NCBI RefSeq assembly: GCF_014529535.1
Contig: NW_023503348.1
Coordinates: forward strand, 1 to 64,000
Length of the DNA: 64,000 nt
Source of the DNA: Bradysia coprophila
Lineage: Eukaryota; Arthropoda; Insecta; Diptera; Sciaridae
Direction of reading: 5' to 3'
Shown here: piece by piece, positions 1 through 12,830 of the stretch
Layout: every line of letters begins with the position of its first letter
Position numbering within the stretch: the stretch's first letter is position 1
Notes under the pieces: generated by a model
Database searches by the model: none
Seen by the model: the letters and a program-made list of their open reading frames with translations, nothing else
What the model was told of the DNA's origin: nothing
Translations under genes and position numbers: made by a program

Positions 1-1640
1 CCAAGAGAGAGATGGATTGAAGACATTACTCGATTTTATGTGCAAACAAAGACACTTCATGGCCGAGTAGCGGGCCTAGTCCAAGGGCCCAAATGTGAAA
101 CTTTTTTCGCCATCATTCTATTCGGCATTCAATTATCTCTCAAATGAAACAAAAACTAGCAAAATCGGATGAGATTTACTCGATTTATGTGCAAAAAACA
201 CTTAGGGCCGAGTAGCGGCCTTAGTCCAAGGGCCCTAATTTGAAACTTTTTTCGTCGCGTTCTTTTCGGTATTCAATTACCTTCCATAAAAAACTAAAAC
301 TAGCAAAATCGGATGAGATTTACTCGATTTATGTGCAAAAAACACTTAGGGCCGAGTAACAACCTTTGAGCCCTCCCAACAAGCCCACGTTGCATCTTAC
401 CCAAAAACAATGTTCAGCAACGTTGTTCTACTCGTCAATACCTTTCATTTGATATATCACAAGCAGCTATTGCGTGCGTATTTCGGTAGATATCGTCGAA
501 AGACTGAAAAACACCTATAGGGCCCTAGCTCTGGAGGGGCCGACCCTACCATCCCCATTTTCGAACTTGACCTTACTTTTGTCGATACCAATCGGGAAAA
601 AAAAGAATTTTGAAAAAAGGTTGAGATTTGCTCAAGCTAGAGGGTCAAGGACGGACGGACGGACATTTTTTTATTGCGAATTCGTCTTTTATGAACATAA
701 CCAAATGCTTTGCCCTTACTGTCTGCTTCCAATTCGACGTGTTACAAACGGCATATTAATCTTATAAGCCCCCAGTACTTCGTACAGGGCTAAAAATGTC
801 CGTCTGTCCGTCTCTCCGTGACCCCTCTAGCTTGAGTAAATCACAACCTTTTTTCAAAATTCTTTTTTTCCCCGATTGGTTTCGACAAAAGAAAGGTCAA
901 GTTCGAAAATGGGCATGTTAGGGTCGGCCCTTCCAGAGCTAGAGCCCTATAGGTGTTTTTTAGTCTTTCGACGATATCTACCGAAATACGCACGCAATAG
1001 CTGCTTGTGATATATCAAATGAAAGGTATTGACGAGTAGGACAAAGTTGCTGAACATTGTTTTTGGGTAAGATGTAACGCGGGCTCGTTGGGAGGGCTCA
1101 AAGGTCGTTACTCGGCCCTAAGTGTTTTTTGCACATAAATCGAGTAAATCTCATCCGATTTTGCTAGATTTAGTTTTTATGGAAGATAATTGAATACCGA
1201 AAAGAACGTGTCGAAAAAAGTTTCAAATTTGGGCCCTTGGACTAAGGCCGCTACTCGGCCCTAAGTGTTTTTTGCACATAAATCGAGTAAATATCATCCG
1301 ATTTTGCTAATTTTTGTTTCATTTGAGAGGTAATTGAATACCCAATGGAAAGTTGGCAAAAAATTTTGGGTTTCTAAAATAATGTCGTAAATTGTTGGTT
1401 TTATTTGAGAGGTACTTCGTACGGGCATTCGTAATTGCGCTATGCGCAATTTTAAAAATGAACAGTTTCAGTAAATTTGACAATGCCCAACTTGACTTGC
1501 ATTTTGGTAACAGACGCATTAGAGGGTTGTAGACGTATTAGGGTTCCGGGCGTATTACGGCTACGGACGTATTATGGTTACGGATTACGGGTCGTACGGG
1601 GCTAAGTCGCAGCAAACGCTCCGACTGTTCTGATGCCTTG
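1..1640. repeat. Interspersed repeat with CCCCGTAC ends, two copies head to head
   Basis: The left part (to about 795) and the right part are inverted relative to each other. Each carries a unit of about 145 bp with the words CGGCCCTAAGTG and CACATAAATCGAGTAAAT. The left copy ends in GTACAGGGCTAAAAA near 780-795. The right copy ends near 1590-1640 in GTACGGGGCTAAG followed by a Cys-free, non-coding tail also present at 37575-37625. Short GGAC/GTCC tracts flank the centre. The open frames here are chance frames. The element runs off the left edge. I cannot place it in a known superfamily; the inverted GTACGGGGCTAA ends suggest a DNA element. Confidence 0.7.
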
Positions 1641-1723
1641 TTTCACTTTTTTTGTGAGAAGGAAAAGTATTTGCCTAATTTTTGTTCGTAGTTGTACCTC
1701 GGGGTGCATACATACGTGTAATG

Positions 1724-2030
1724 TTATTTTCTGGAGGAGCATGCATTAAAACTATAAACTTTGGCTGCTGCTTGGTATTTCATTACATTCGGAATTGTGT
1801 GTTTTAAGGACCTCGGTTTGAAAACTGTTATTTTGACTTGGGTAGTTGCATACCTCGCCTTTGGCTTGGATATGCAAACTCTACCCTTGTCAAAATAACA
1901 GTTTTCAAACCTTGGTGTTTTAACACACACTTGTGAGTTCCGCTTGTATCACAAATTGATCCCTCATATAATGAATTACCTCCGCAGCACCCAATGCAAC
2001 ATACTATTTTATCAATATACAACCGATTAG
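1724..2030. repeat. Hairpin element with TACTATTTTATC end
   Basis: The two arms pair around a loop at about 1853-1870 (CCTCGCCTTTGGCTTGG). The stem includes AAAACTGTTATTTTGAC near 1825 and its complement near 1892. The right end reads TACTATTTTATC near 2000-2011. A related copy lies at 12405-12735. The two open frames on the minus strand here are products of the palindrome. Confidence 0.7.
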
Positions 2031-2281
2031 GCCGCAAATTTTTCGCATCAGTTACCGATTAAGTCTAACCGTGTCAGCCCCGTGCTGGAAACCTCTCCTA
2101 CTCCAAAAAAGGGTTTCAGAATGCGTTAGAAAATGGACTATTTCCATACATTTACAATACAAAAGTAGTATGATCTAGACTGTAGCGATAATATTCCACG
2201 TTATTGTTACTTCCTTTACTAGATTTCACAGATATTTGTTTAAGATCTACGATTCAGCAACAATATACGTTAGTTACTGCG

Positions 2282-5200
2282 ATGATGCTATTTATGAGTA
2301 CATTGTTTCTTCTTACGGGAGCTAATGGTATGAAAACCCCAATAATTTTAGAGCTTTATTGTTCATATTTTCAACTTTAGGTAACGAAGTGGTTCCGCGA
2401 GACAAGGAAATTATTCATAGAATTGAATGTCCTGACAAGGGAATGATGAGCGGGATAAATTATTGGGGAATGGTTAGTCTTGGGCAAGTAGAGTTTATAT
2501 GCAATTCCTCTAAAGGTCAGATTACAATTGGACCGTACGGTGTTGGTGATGAAAGTAATAGTAATGGAATTTCCGGCTCTCTGCTTTGTCCAGAACAACA
2601 TTGTATTAGTTCCTTTTATGGTAGTATAACTACAAATCTAAATCGTCTTGGAATTCGATGCAGACATGAAGATGATATAGATAGCGCGGGAACTGTGCTT
2701 GGAGAATTCGGACTGGACATTGGAACTAATTTCGACTATCTGTCACAGTCACTTGGTGCCAGGCTAATGTCTGTAATTGTTCAAACAAGGAATATGACAA
2801 TAAGTGTATTTAAAAGTGTATACAGCAATAAGACAACGCTTTTCAAATCAAATGGTACGTAACTACTTACCTAATGTTTAATTTTCATTTTTATTAAGTT
2901 TAAGGGTACAATCATGATAAGGAGCCAATTTAGAGCTTGCACATGTTTTCTCTGAGCGAATAAAATTGTCGAATGAAGATGAATGACCGCAGTTCCTACT
3001 CCGTATTCAGTGTTTCTTGAAATGACCATTCATCTTACAGAAATGACAAGTGTCGCTGCCATGGCATTTCCAATATCTGACCCTTCGCATTGCCCTTTAA
3101 TTTTACGTTCGTACGCATCTAATACTATTTGTTGTACGAAAGTCCGTACGGGCTTCTAATGCAGTAGTCAAGAGTGTCGTACAGTTTCATGTAGCAAAGC
3201 TCAATGACATCGCTACATTCTATCACTCACATAGTTCATTTTCATTTAGGTCCCGTAACTTTTGAAACCATTCGCTCAACTGATTCATCTGTTTCTTCAC
3301 ATCTTCATTTTGTACGAACTTCGAGTTGCAAATAGTCCGAACTAAGTGCACTTCTTACTTCTTATGATATTTCTTCAATGATTTCCAGGAACCCAGTGAC
3401 AATTTTCGTAATACCCTCTGCAGACCATCTGCATGGCCATTTCCGTTGAATCTTTTCAGTAAATAATGAATTCATTTATTCACAATGAACGTTTACCGAG
3501 CGAGTTCCGCCAAACGAGTGATTGTAGGTCGAAGAAATAGTTTTCTGAAGAATAGATATACAATCGCTAAAACAACCAGCTATTTTGCACCAGCTGGTCA
3601 CATACAACTACAAATGGGACCAGCTGGTACAAAATAACGTATGCACACCAGTTCGTTTTAGCGATTGTAGACAAAAAATTACACCTCACCCTTTCCCTCC
3701 ACATCCCTTCAAAGTTTGTACAGAGGTATCTTCGTCGAAATATTGACAGGTCTGTGTGAAACGGAGAGATTCGTGTGATAGTACATTTAAAGGTAAAGGT
3801 TCAAAGTTTTTTTTTAACGTAGTTACATTTTCCGAATTTTCCATATCGCTTAAGAATTTTCCGATCTTTCTTAAAATTAATATTTTAAATTTACAGCCTT
3901 CGACATTTCAAATGTCTCACTGTCAAATTTTTCTGAGAATTTCATTGTGTCATTGCGAATTCACAATGACATTCTTTGAAAAAAGTGACAGTGAGACATT
4001 TGAAATGTTAAAGCCTGTAAGGTTAAAGTTAAATAATTTCTTAAATATGTTCCGAAGTAATAAAAAAATGGGAATATTTTGCTGAAGACCGATTTTTTGT
4101 TTTTTTTTTCTTTGATTTTCTTGTTTAGATTGCTTTGAAATTGTAAGAAATACATAGAAACGCAAAATTTACGCCTTTAAGCATTATTAAAATTTCATTT
4201 TTGTACAATTTTCGATTTTTCGAATTCAGTGAAATTTAAACCACCCTATGCGAACAAATTGTAGGAAATTCAGTAATATCTCATCACGTTCCTTTCTTTG
4301 GTCTTAGGTAAAATTCCGAATAGAGACTTTAGATTCTTCTTCAAGTTTCCTCAGATAGTAAAAAGAGAACAAATAAAACTACATATTATAGGATAGAGGT
4401 GTATAATATATATTATCACATAAGCGAAAACGAGACAACAACATATACCTGAAGTGTAATTTTTGAATTATTCTTCTAGTTAAGTAATTTTGACATCCGA
4501 ACCCCGAGCGTATGTGATAAAGTAACTTAAATGTATTTCGCGACATTATAGATTTCGACAATCAACCTACTTCAATACATGGAGTCTTTGACTACAAGTG
4601 TACAAAGACAGATTATGTCGAATGTCCGGATGAAGGTGCCATAACTGCAATAAACTACACATACTCTATACTCGAAGAAGGAGATCGTTTGAATTCAATT
4701 ACGTTTATATGTAGCTCGTCACACGGGTTGACGAATTACGGACCGTACGGAACAACCGGTGACTTTTCTGTTGAAGCGAAATGTGAAGACAATCACCATA
4801 TCAGTTACATAAGAGGTAGAGCTGGTGAATTTATTAATAAAATTGATATCGTCTGTATTAAATCTGGCGAGGCCTTACCAACAGGCAAAGTAGATATGTC
4901 AACTACAGTTGGCAACAAAAATTGTGAACCACCGTTTCGTACCGTTGTAGATCAACATTTTTCTAACGATTCAATTAAAACAATAACTGCTAATGATTTT
5001 GATGACGAATGTTACGCAACGAATGGGAAAAGACCATTAAAAATGAAAGTTTGTACTAAAACACACGTGAACGCAATACAAATAATTTATGATGCAGTAC
5101 CAGTAGCATTCAATTGCAAACCAAATCACATTGAACTGAAGGACTCTGTGAGTCCAAGAAATGTCGGCTTCGATGTGTTAGGCTATGTAGTTGGGTCGAC

Positions 5201-5780
5201 ATGTTCCTCTTTAGAACAAAAACTTTGTTTATCCGTTGAAGATAGTAATATTCGCTCTGACTCAGCAAGCACCTTTATTTCAAACTCGCACACAAACGAC
5301 CATGTGCTCGAAATAGGCCCCACTGGTGGAAAATGGAAAGGAGTTGGTGTTGAAGCTTCCGCACATGGAGTAATCAATTTCGGATATTACAACAATTCGA
5401 TGCTTACCAAAACTAACACAAGATCATCTGAAATTGACAAAATACATAGTACAACAATTAAGTATCAAGGACCAAGTGCTTGTGTCTTAGTAGGATTTAG
5501 GTCGAGATATGAAGTCGATGACCGTAGCGCTAAGATATTGTATCGAAACATCTGTGAACGTGGTTCTGTCCCTCCAACTGAAGAGATCTTACCCATCTAC
5601 AGTACTTTTTATGGAAATGTGCACTTCCGGGATTTTCATTTCAGTTTTGCTAACAAGAAATGTACTACTAATTTAAGACTATGTATTTCGAGAATCAAAT
5701 TAGATAGTTCTGTTTTTCATCAAAAGAGACTCAGAGAAAAGCTCACAACTGAAGTCAATAGATGTTTCTCACTAAATTAA
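2282..5780 (+). CDS. Secreted Cys-rich protein with two ECP modules, three exons
   Basis: Proposed exons are 2282-2327, 2381-2854 and 4552-5780, both introns in phase 1, giving 582 residues. Intron 1 is 53 bp (GTATGA to TTTAG); intron 2 is 1.7 kb (GTACGT to TATAG) and holds a small transposon. The start gives a signal peptide (MMLFMSTLFLL). Residues about 30-110 and 197-262 are copies of one module: ECP-x(2)-G, a hydrophobic core, a GPYG motif and closing Cys. Near residues 485-500 VGFRSRYEVDDR resembles the G-x-S-x-Y...DR pattern of dermatopontin repeats; the GPYG parts also recall jacalin-like folds. Both likenesses are weak. An ATTAAA at 5776-5781 overlaps the stop. Probably extracellular; function unknown. 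Open frame, splice signals and matching modules make the model strong. Confidence 0.85.
3894..4017. mobile_element. 124-bp Tc1/mariner-type hairpin MITE in intron 2
   Basis: A near-perfect palindrome begins CAGCCTTCGACATTTC and ends with its complement, flanked by TA on both sides (3892-3893 and 4018-4019). The TA duplication and CAG start fit Tc1/mariner MITEs. A relative of exactly the same length lies at 28343-28466. It sits inside the 1.7-kb intron of the secreted Cys-rich gene. Confidence 0.8.
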
Positions 5781-5781
5781 A

Positions 5782-7950
5782 ATATATTTTTGATGTAAAA
5801 TTAAAATATAACAAATATTCAAAATAATTACTGACTCGTTTTATTTTGAAACTACATTTAATAACTCGAATAGAGATGTGGGATAGGGGACTTTACTTTG
5901 ATTCTTAAGTTGAAGAAAGTTGGTATTTACGGAAAATCATACTATTTTTAACAATAAAATCACAAAATAACAAATTAGTCTAGCTCAGTATAACTGTTGT
6001 GGTTTTTTAGAGACAGAATCCTGGTCGCACTTATTAGTTACTGTTTTTAGATTTGTATCTTAAATCTACAAACAGTAATTTTCCCATAATTTCTTGCTGT
6101 TCACACTTCTATTGAGATTGACTTTCTATCTACCCGACAGTAGTTATCAGATTTACTGACCTGTTGGCCTAAAATCTGTTTTTACGTACTGCACCACAAG
6201 GGAGAGCCTAAAGTAAGGATTTTCGACTGGGATGCACGTTTCGCTAAAAGGCGAATTTTCTAAACGGAAAAGGCGCATACATTTAACGGAAATGAAGTAT
6301 ATGTTTAAAAAAAGAATATTTTCCCATACACCGAGGTTTCGGTTCTGAAATAACAAAGTCACAATTCTTAACTTCAGAGTGTATACCTTCCATTTACCAT
6401 AGCACCACGACTTTAATGCCCTGTAAACGTCGGTCGAGCGACTTGAATTCGTGAAATTTGCGTCACAGTCATAAAACACTGACAATAACACTAAGAAAAG
6501 TGAAGCTAGAGACAGGGACTAACATAAGGAATCTTATGGAGGTTGGAAGTCTAAAAAATTATCATTTGTTTAAGATCAGAAAAGAAAAGAACTGCGAGCG
6601 GAGAGAGTGAAAATTTTGCACCATTATTAAATTTCGGTAATGAAAATAATGAAGAATAATAGATGGTGGTATGGTATCGTATGGATCATGGTGTTATAAA
6701 GCTAATGGAAACAACAATTTTACGAAATGAAGTGTCAGTCTGATACTCAGAATTTCGTGTACTACTGTAAGAATGTATAGTAGGTTTTCAAAAATTTACG
6801 ACAAATGTAGAATATATTTAAACTTATTTCTACACGGTAACATGAATAAATCTAAACTGATCTTCTATTATCGAGCTCCTGAAGTAGAAGTGCAAGAATT
6901 ATCTAGCAGAATTATTTTCCTGTAGATCTCTAATTTCCAAAAAAAATTACAGGATAAGTTCGTGAATGGATCCATTACTTTCAAAAGATCTTGCATCTCG
7001 TCGACACCATAACTCGAGTAATTTTCAACCGTAGAAATTTTTGTTTCAACTTGCAATGAGAGTTTTAGTTTTAGAGAGATATATCCACTACCGTTAGATA
7101 TTGCAAGTTTCGAGTGTGAAAATGTAAGGGTGAGCGCAGTTCTGATATAAAAACGAGGTAGAAAACCCAATCATTAATTTTCCGTGTTATCTACAATCGG
7201 TGTTATCTAATATGCATGCTCTGTGGTCTTTTTCATTTGAATCGTAGTTTGTATTTTTCTCACACTTTGCACTGAATATTTCTGATTGTTAATTGTCCAG
7301 GTAGTGCAATCCGTCTCTTAATTTTGTTAATTTTTTGTGCTATGCACCACTTTTACGTTTCATTTTAAATGTAAAACATAAAAATCTAAGTAAGTGATTT
7401 GGTCAACAAAAAATATTTCTTTTGAGGTATTTTTCTAAATATTTTTTTGATAGAAAATAAGAGGCGTCCTCCGCCGGAGGACAGGAAAAGGCGTTGGAGC
7501 ACCTCAGAGGGCGCCTGGTGCACTTTTCCCCCAACGATGTATGTTATTTTAGGCTCTGAAAGGTGAGGTTGCACAAGGGCACGGATTTGGATTCACTGTG
7601 GTACTGGTACATCGAAAATTATTTTGAAATTGACACTTATGGTCATTTAGGTCGAAAAAGTAGCCTAACTGTTAGGTCAAGTCAAAGTTAATTTATCAAC
7701 GCGCGTGCGAATAGCCATTGCACATTGGATTTGACTATTCGCACGCATCCACATTGTATCTCAACTCAAAACGATTCCATTTTGTCGTTATAGTGTTATT
7801 TATTGGCTGAAAACTTCAATTTAACATGTTTTTTACGGAGATTCATTCAAAATACGTTTAAAAATATTTTGAGATCAGAATTAACTCGAAATATGCAAAG
7901 TAAAAATATCGAAAGGGTCACAATAAAAATTCGTAAATCCTACAGTTTGT
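5782..7950. other. Intergenic, no gene seen
   Basis: AT-rich sequence after the first gene. I see only a short hairpin at about 6040-6080 and short chance frames with no homology I recognise. Confidence 0.5.
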
Positions 7951-7954
7951 TCAT

Positions 7955-8560
7955 TTCATTTTATTAATAAAATTGTTGTATTGCTTGGTCAGTAATTCAA
8001 CATTGACAAAGTGTTGTATTGCTTTGACTTGACCAAAATTGTTGAAAAAATTTCTTTTATTCAACGAAGGGCGAACGAAACGTGTTACCGTTTACGATTC
8101 GTGACGAAACGTTTTACCGTTTACAATCATAATGCGGACGAACAACAGGACAAAACAATGCTGATTTCGGCGTATCACGCCATCATCAGTGCACCGCACC
8201 TATGTCTTAATGTTTTGCACGAAGACAATGGTGCAAAACATTAAGGTGAAACGATCGGTTTTAATGTTTTGCCCCATTGTCTTCGTGCAAAACATTAAAT
8301 GAAATCGATATATTTAATCGATACCATTAAAAGATGATACCAGAAAGTAATTTGTCTTGCGATGACTATGTGCATATCAGCACGGCACAAACTGAAGTGA
8401 GCAATCGCTTCAAGTACGAGCATTATATACACTTTTTCGTCATTTGTTAAAACTCTTTGTTCTGTTTTTTGTGCTATATCTCTCACATACAGCTTTTGTG
8501 GACACTTTGTCAATGTTGAATTTCTGACCAAGCAATACAACAATTTTATTAATAATTGTA
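7955..8560. repeat. Inverted repeat with nested hairpins
   Basis: Arms at about 7955-8012 and 8505-8558 are complementary and share AAATTGTTGTATTGCTTGGTC. Between them, at about 8200-8300, a second hairpin repeats AATGTTTTGCACGAAGACAA and its complement twice. The arms contain AATAAAATTGTT ends. This looks like a fold-back element with another inserted. Confidence 0.6.
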
Positions 8561-9330
8561 TCGATGCTTTTTGAAGTTTGGCATCGCAGCTGTGGGTGGC
8601 GCCACGGCTGCCATACTCTGCGCGGTTTTAGTAACAATTTATTTATTGTCACTAAAATTACCGAAAAACAAATTGTCGGATGTGAGAGATGTGAGACCAT
8701 TGGTGCACTGACTTATGATCAATATGATTATCTGGACGAGCGCTGCGAAATTCATGATTGTTTTGGGTGGTGACTGAAGAATCTTTTTATTGCTCAAGTT
8801 TAATTTCAATCACTCACTTTTTATCACTCCTTTTAGGCCATTAATCGTAAATAATAATTCTGTTCTGATCAAGTCTTGAACCCATGACACTAAAACCAAT
8901 TGCTCATGGAGTCATCTCTAACCTTCACGTAATTTTCCGTACATAGGGTTAAATGTATGTGGAACGTAGTTCTGTGTTTTCCATTTCAAAAGTTCACTTT
9001 TAGCAGCTGGTTGCAAACAACCTTGTATGTAACACGTTGCGAAACCTCTTTTCGCAACTTTTTGCATAAATTCCTATTTCGGCACTTTTCTGTGAATAAA
9101 TGAAGACACTCTTACATTGTCGTTTGTTGATCTATGAGTCTTACGAGTATTGGCTATTCGCACGCGAAATCGAGCGCCCATGTAAAATACGAATATGATG
9201 TAATAATAAAATTACGAAACGTTCGACAGAAGACATAACCGCTTTTTGGATCGATAAATTGAGTAACATTCAACCAGTAATTTTTCATTGCCACGTTCAA
9301 GAAACGTACCAATTCTTTTGGTTAACAAAC
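8561..9330. other. Intergenic, one possible B box
   Basis: No gene recognised. On the minus strand at about 8868-8885 the sequence GGGTTCAAGAC resembles a Pol III B box, perhaps from a worn tRNA-derived SINE. The open frame at 8564-8773 has several Cys but no splice or start context that would support a gene. Confidence 0.3.
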
Positions 9331-9334
9331 TATT

Positions 9335-9480
9335 ACGTATCTGTTGTGGGCGGTATATTTTAGGCAATTTCGCGGGTTGTAGCCTAAATGTATGCTTCGT
9401 GTCCTGCAGCAGGACATGCAGGACTTTTTTTGAGATGCATGAAAAAACTAGGAATTCCAATTAAGGTTCAAAAACTTATT
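9335..9480. repeat. Partial copy of the hairpin family with TTTTAGGCAATTTCG
   Basis: The words GTATCTGTTGTGGGCGG and TTTTAGGCAATTTCGCG match one arm of the hairpins at 51705-51790, 59205-59335 and 61335-61455. Confidence 0.5.
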
Positions 9481-9913
9481 TTTTTAGGTACTTCTTTATA
9501 GAGATTTCTGGTTTTCCAAATCGTCGATTTTCGTCTTTGTTTCACTTATTCGCTGAATTGCAGCTGTTAGAACAGCCTGTCCTTTCGTCGATTCACATTT
9601 GTCTGCGCGAAAAAAATGTAGGTTATATGGATCTAGAGACGAGGGGAAAACCTCTGGCCAAAGGGGTGGCAAATCATTTTCTATTTCCTTTCAATTCCTT
9701 CAATTACCGTATTAATTTCGTTTTGGCGGATATACACTTTAATTCCTATTAATTTATAATAATTCGACGATATTTTCTGTTACTATCCAATTCTCTGTCT
9801 ACTTTTTAGAAACAATTTTCTAAAATTTTTCTTTACTTTTCTTTATTCCGATAATTTTCTAAGATATTCTTAAAATTTAACGAAAACTGTCGATATTACT
9901 GCAGTTTCGTAGC

Positions 9914-10238
9914 TGCCGGAACATCTGGTAATTAATAAGAATTGAAAGAAATACTAGAAATTGAAGGAATTGATAGCAACTGATGAAATTACAAGGAATT
10001 GACTGGAAATACGAAAAATTGAAAGTAAATGAAAGGAAACAATCAGTGAGTGAACTGTATTTTACAAACCGGATAGACAAGACCGGAGATCTGCAGCGAG
10101 TGAGAAGATCAAATTTATTTTGCATTCGCTTAGTTCTTTCAATTCAATTCAATTTCTCGTATTTCAAGTCAATTTCTTGTAATACGTTCAATTTCTAGTA
10201 TTTCGTTCAATTCCTATTAATTAGCGGATGTTCCGGCA
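9914..10238. mobile_element. Hairpin MITE with TGCCGGAACATC ends
   Basis: The left arm starts TGCCGGAACATC and runs on with AATTAATAAGAATTGAA; the right arm is its complement and ends GATGTTCCGGCA. The loop is near 10060-10110. A LINE has inserted within a few bases of the right end. Confidence 0.65.
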
Positions 10239-10246
10239 ATTCCTTC

Positions 10247-11138
10247 TTACTTACTTACTTACTTTACCGGCGCTACAGCCACTTGTGGTCATTCGCTGCA
10301 CTTTACCAACCTCTTATTCCCAGCGCCCGAAGATCTGATTCGACGCCACCTATCCATCGCATTTTAGGGCGTCCAACTCCTCTTAGCCCTTCTGGATCAT
10401 TTCGGAATAACATTGAGGGGGCTCTGTTCCTGTCCATGCGTGCTACATGTCCTGTCCACCTCAACCGTTGGACTTTCACCACTGCCACAATATCCGGCTC
10501 GCCAAAATCACGTTTCAATTCAAAGTTGTACGAAGGACCTTCCGCTCGAACGTTAGGAGCAACTGTTCATCACTTCTCTTCACCGTCCAAGATTCGCATC
10601 CATAGATCAGAACTGGACGAATGAGCGTTTTGTAAACTTGGCACTTCGTTTTCTTCGATATCAACTTTGAGCGTAAATGTTTGATTAGACCGTGATAGCA
10701 TCTGCTTGCCGCCATGATTCGTCTTTGAATTTCAGGTGTATTATCGCCATCCGAACGAATCAGCGCTCCAAGGTAGATGTATGTACCTCGACTACCTCGA
10801 GGTTGTACTCTCCAATGCTCATCACGTCCCCTTGTTGATTGGCGACCGTATTGGGCTCGGCCTTCATGTACTCGATTCGTTGATCATCAAACCGATTCTC
10901 TCCGCTTGGATTTTCAGATTTGTGAAAGTGTCTACCGCTGCTGCATGTGTACGACTGGCGAGATCCAAGTCATCTGCAAAGCCCAGAACTTGAACTGATC
11001 CATTCACCAGTGTTTTGTTGGTTTGGATACCAGCAGGCACGACAGTCGCCCTGTTTCAGCCCTTCCCTTACAGCAAAAACGTCAGACAAGTCATTTTGCA
11101 CCTTGACACGACATCTGGTGCCCTCCAATGTCGCTTTC
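10247..11138 (-). mobile_element. 5'-truncated LINE with exact 14-bp target duplication
   Basis: On the minus strand the sequence encodes the end of a reverse transcriptase and the C-terminal part of a LINE ORF2: VREGLKQGD near 11048, YGCESWTVKRSDEQLL near 10590, and LRWTGHVARMDRNRAP near 10450. These are typical of RTE/BovB-like endonuclease-RT elements. The frame changes several times, so it is dead. The 3' end is a (TAAG)n tail (forward CTTACTTACTTAC at 10246-10262). CCGGCAATTCCTTC occurs at 10233-10246 and again at 11139-11152, a perfect target duplication that marks both ends. Confidence 0.88.
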
Positions 11139-11152
11139 CCGGCAATTCCTTC

Positions 11153-11895
11153 GAGGGTGTTTAATTGATTATACGAATAGTTTTCCCCTCGTCCAGGGAT
11201 TGGATTATGATCCAAAAAGTGTCATTAGATCAGCAAGTAAAGTGTCTTGAGTCTTGACGATTCTTATTATCACTATAGTGTTTCTTGTGTGGTGTATTTT
11301 TTCAACTGTGTTCTACATCATTTTTCTTCAGTAAAAATAAAGTAAATAACAAACTTTCCTAAGATGTCAGTGTTATTATTGGAATGCCGCGCAGCAATTT
11401 TGTTTTTGGCTTTGAAGCAACATCACATGAATTTTCATGCAAAGTATGAAATTTCTGTTCGGATATTTCAGCGCCCTGGACTATGGTCCAATTGGCCTAC
11501 TCAATCGTTACGTAAATAACTATTGTTGCCTGCCCCCTGCGAAAGTTGAGCCGTATATGTCAATTTAGAACCCCTGTAAAATAAATCTTTGCATGGTGGG
11601 AAATTTGGGATATTTTTTTCGATTCTGTCCCCTGCGGAAGTAAATGTTTACATTAATGGCCAACGGTGCTTCAAATTCATTTACAAGGAAATGAAATCAT
11701 TTTTGTTGATTTATTATTTATTGATGACTATAACTTTTGCAATGATTGTGATTTTGGATTTCACATGAGCAAATGCATTCACATTTTAAGAAAAATAAAA
11801 TTAAAAACACTACGTCCATTTTAATGTAGCAATATTTTCGATATTTTAGAAAAGAATTAACAGTCAAACAATTTTTGTGATTTTCCACTTTTATT
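11153..11895. other. Intergenic, no gene seen
   Basis: AT-rich sequence without a supported gene or clear repeat. Confidence 0.4.
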
Positions 11896-11899
11896 TATC

Positions 11900-12020
11900 A
11901 GGTTGCTAGGAATCTCGCGCCGCTTCGTTCACAATAATTCACATTTTGACACATTTTGTATAAGGAAGATGTCACTTTGTGAGTTATTTTGAATGACGCG
12001 GCGCGAGATTCCCTAACACC
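11900..12020. repeat. Hairpin element with GC-rich arms
   Basis: GGAATCTCGCGCCGC near 11910 is complementary to GCGGCGCGAGATTCC near 12000, with weaker pairing continuing inward. The GC-rich arms stand out from the AT-rich surroundings. Confidence 0.6.
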
Positions 12021-12404
12021 CAAATTATGCGTCTTCATATCTAACCAACAACACAATATTGACACAGTTTAAACAGGCTACTCTGATGTTTACTGTGATC
12101 ACAATGATATTTTAATGGTGTTGCCAGATGTTATGTACATTCATGTGAGCTATGAGCCATAACTTGTATTGCCAATTATTGAAAACTTTTTGGAATTTCA
12201 ACATTTATTGACGGGAAAAGTGTTGTTAACCGACGTGTCTTGATATAATTTCTCTGCTTTTCCAATATGTTGGAATATTTACGTAGGATAACTAAATAAG
12301 AATTGTTGCAAATTCTGCTCTTAAATGGGTGCGATATATCAATCGAAGTTTTTGTTTCAATTTTTCTTAAGAATTTTAATTTTCATTTGTAGAAAGTAGA
12401 ACTT

Positions 12405-12735
12405 GGGCAGGGGCAGGCAACGAAGCAGTAAACCTTGGGTGCTGCTTAATAATTCATTTAAGCAACTCGGTTTGAAAACTGTTATTTTGAAACTCGTAGT
12501 TGCATATACGAGCTGACGGCTCAACTTTCGCAAGGGGCAGGCAACAAAGCAGTATACATTGGGCCCTGCTTAGTCATTCATTAATTCGGGATCAATTTGT
12601 GAACAGCCTTCGGCTCGGATACGCAAACTCTACCCTTGTAAAAATAACAGTTTTTAAACCTTGGCGCTTAAACACACACTTGTGAGTTCCGATCGTATCA
12701 CAAATTGATCCGTCATGTAATGAATGACTTGTTAT
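12405..12735. repeat. Hairpin element related to 1724-2030
   Basis: Shares AAAACTGTTATTTTGA, CACACTTGTGAGTTCC and ATCACAAATTGATCC with the copy at 1724-2030, but has an internal duplication of GGGGCAGGCAAC (near 12413 and 12535). Confidence 0.65.
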
Positions 12736-12830
12736 CCTTGTTATTGCTTATTGCTAATTGATCTTGGAAAAAGATGTCGTCTTTTATTTAACGACAAACA
12801 TATTATTTCAATAAATAATTACAATTTAAG

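Noticed and set aside
8564-8773. Cys-bearing frame as a third member of the tiny Cys-motif family
   Set aside because: Cys spacing differs and there is no matching intron or helix downstream.
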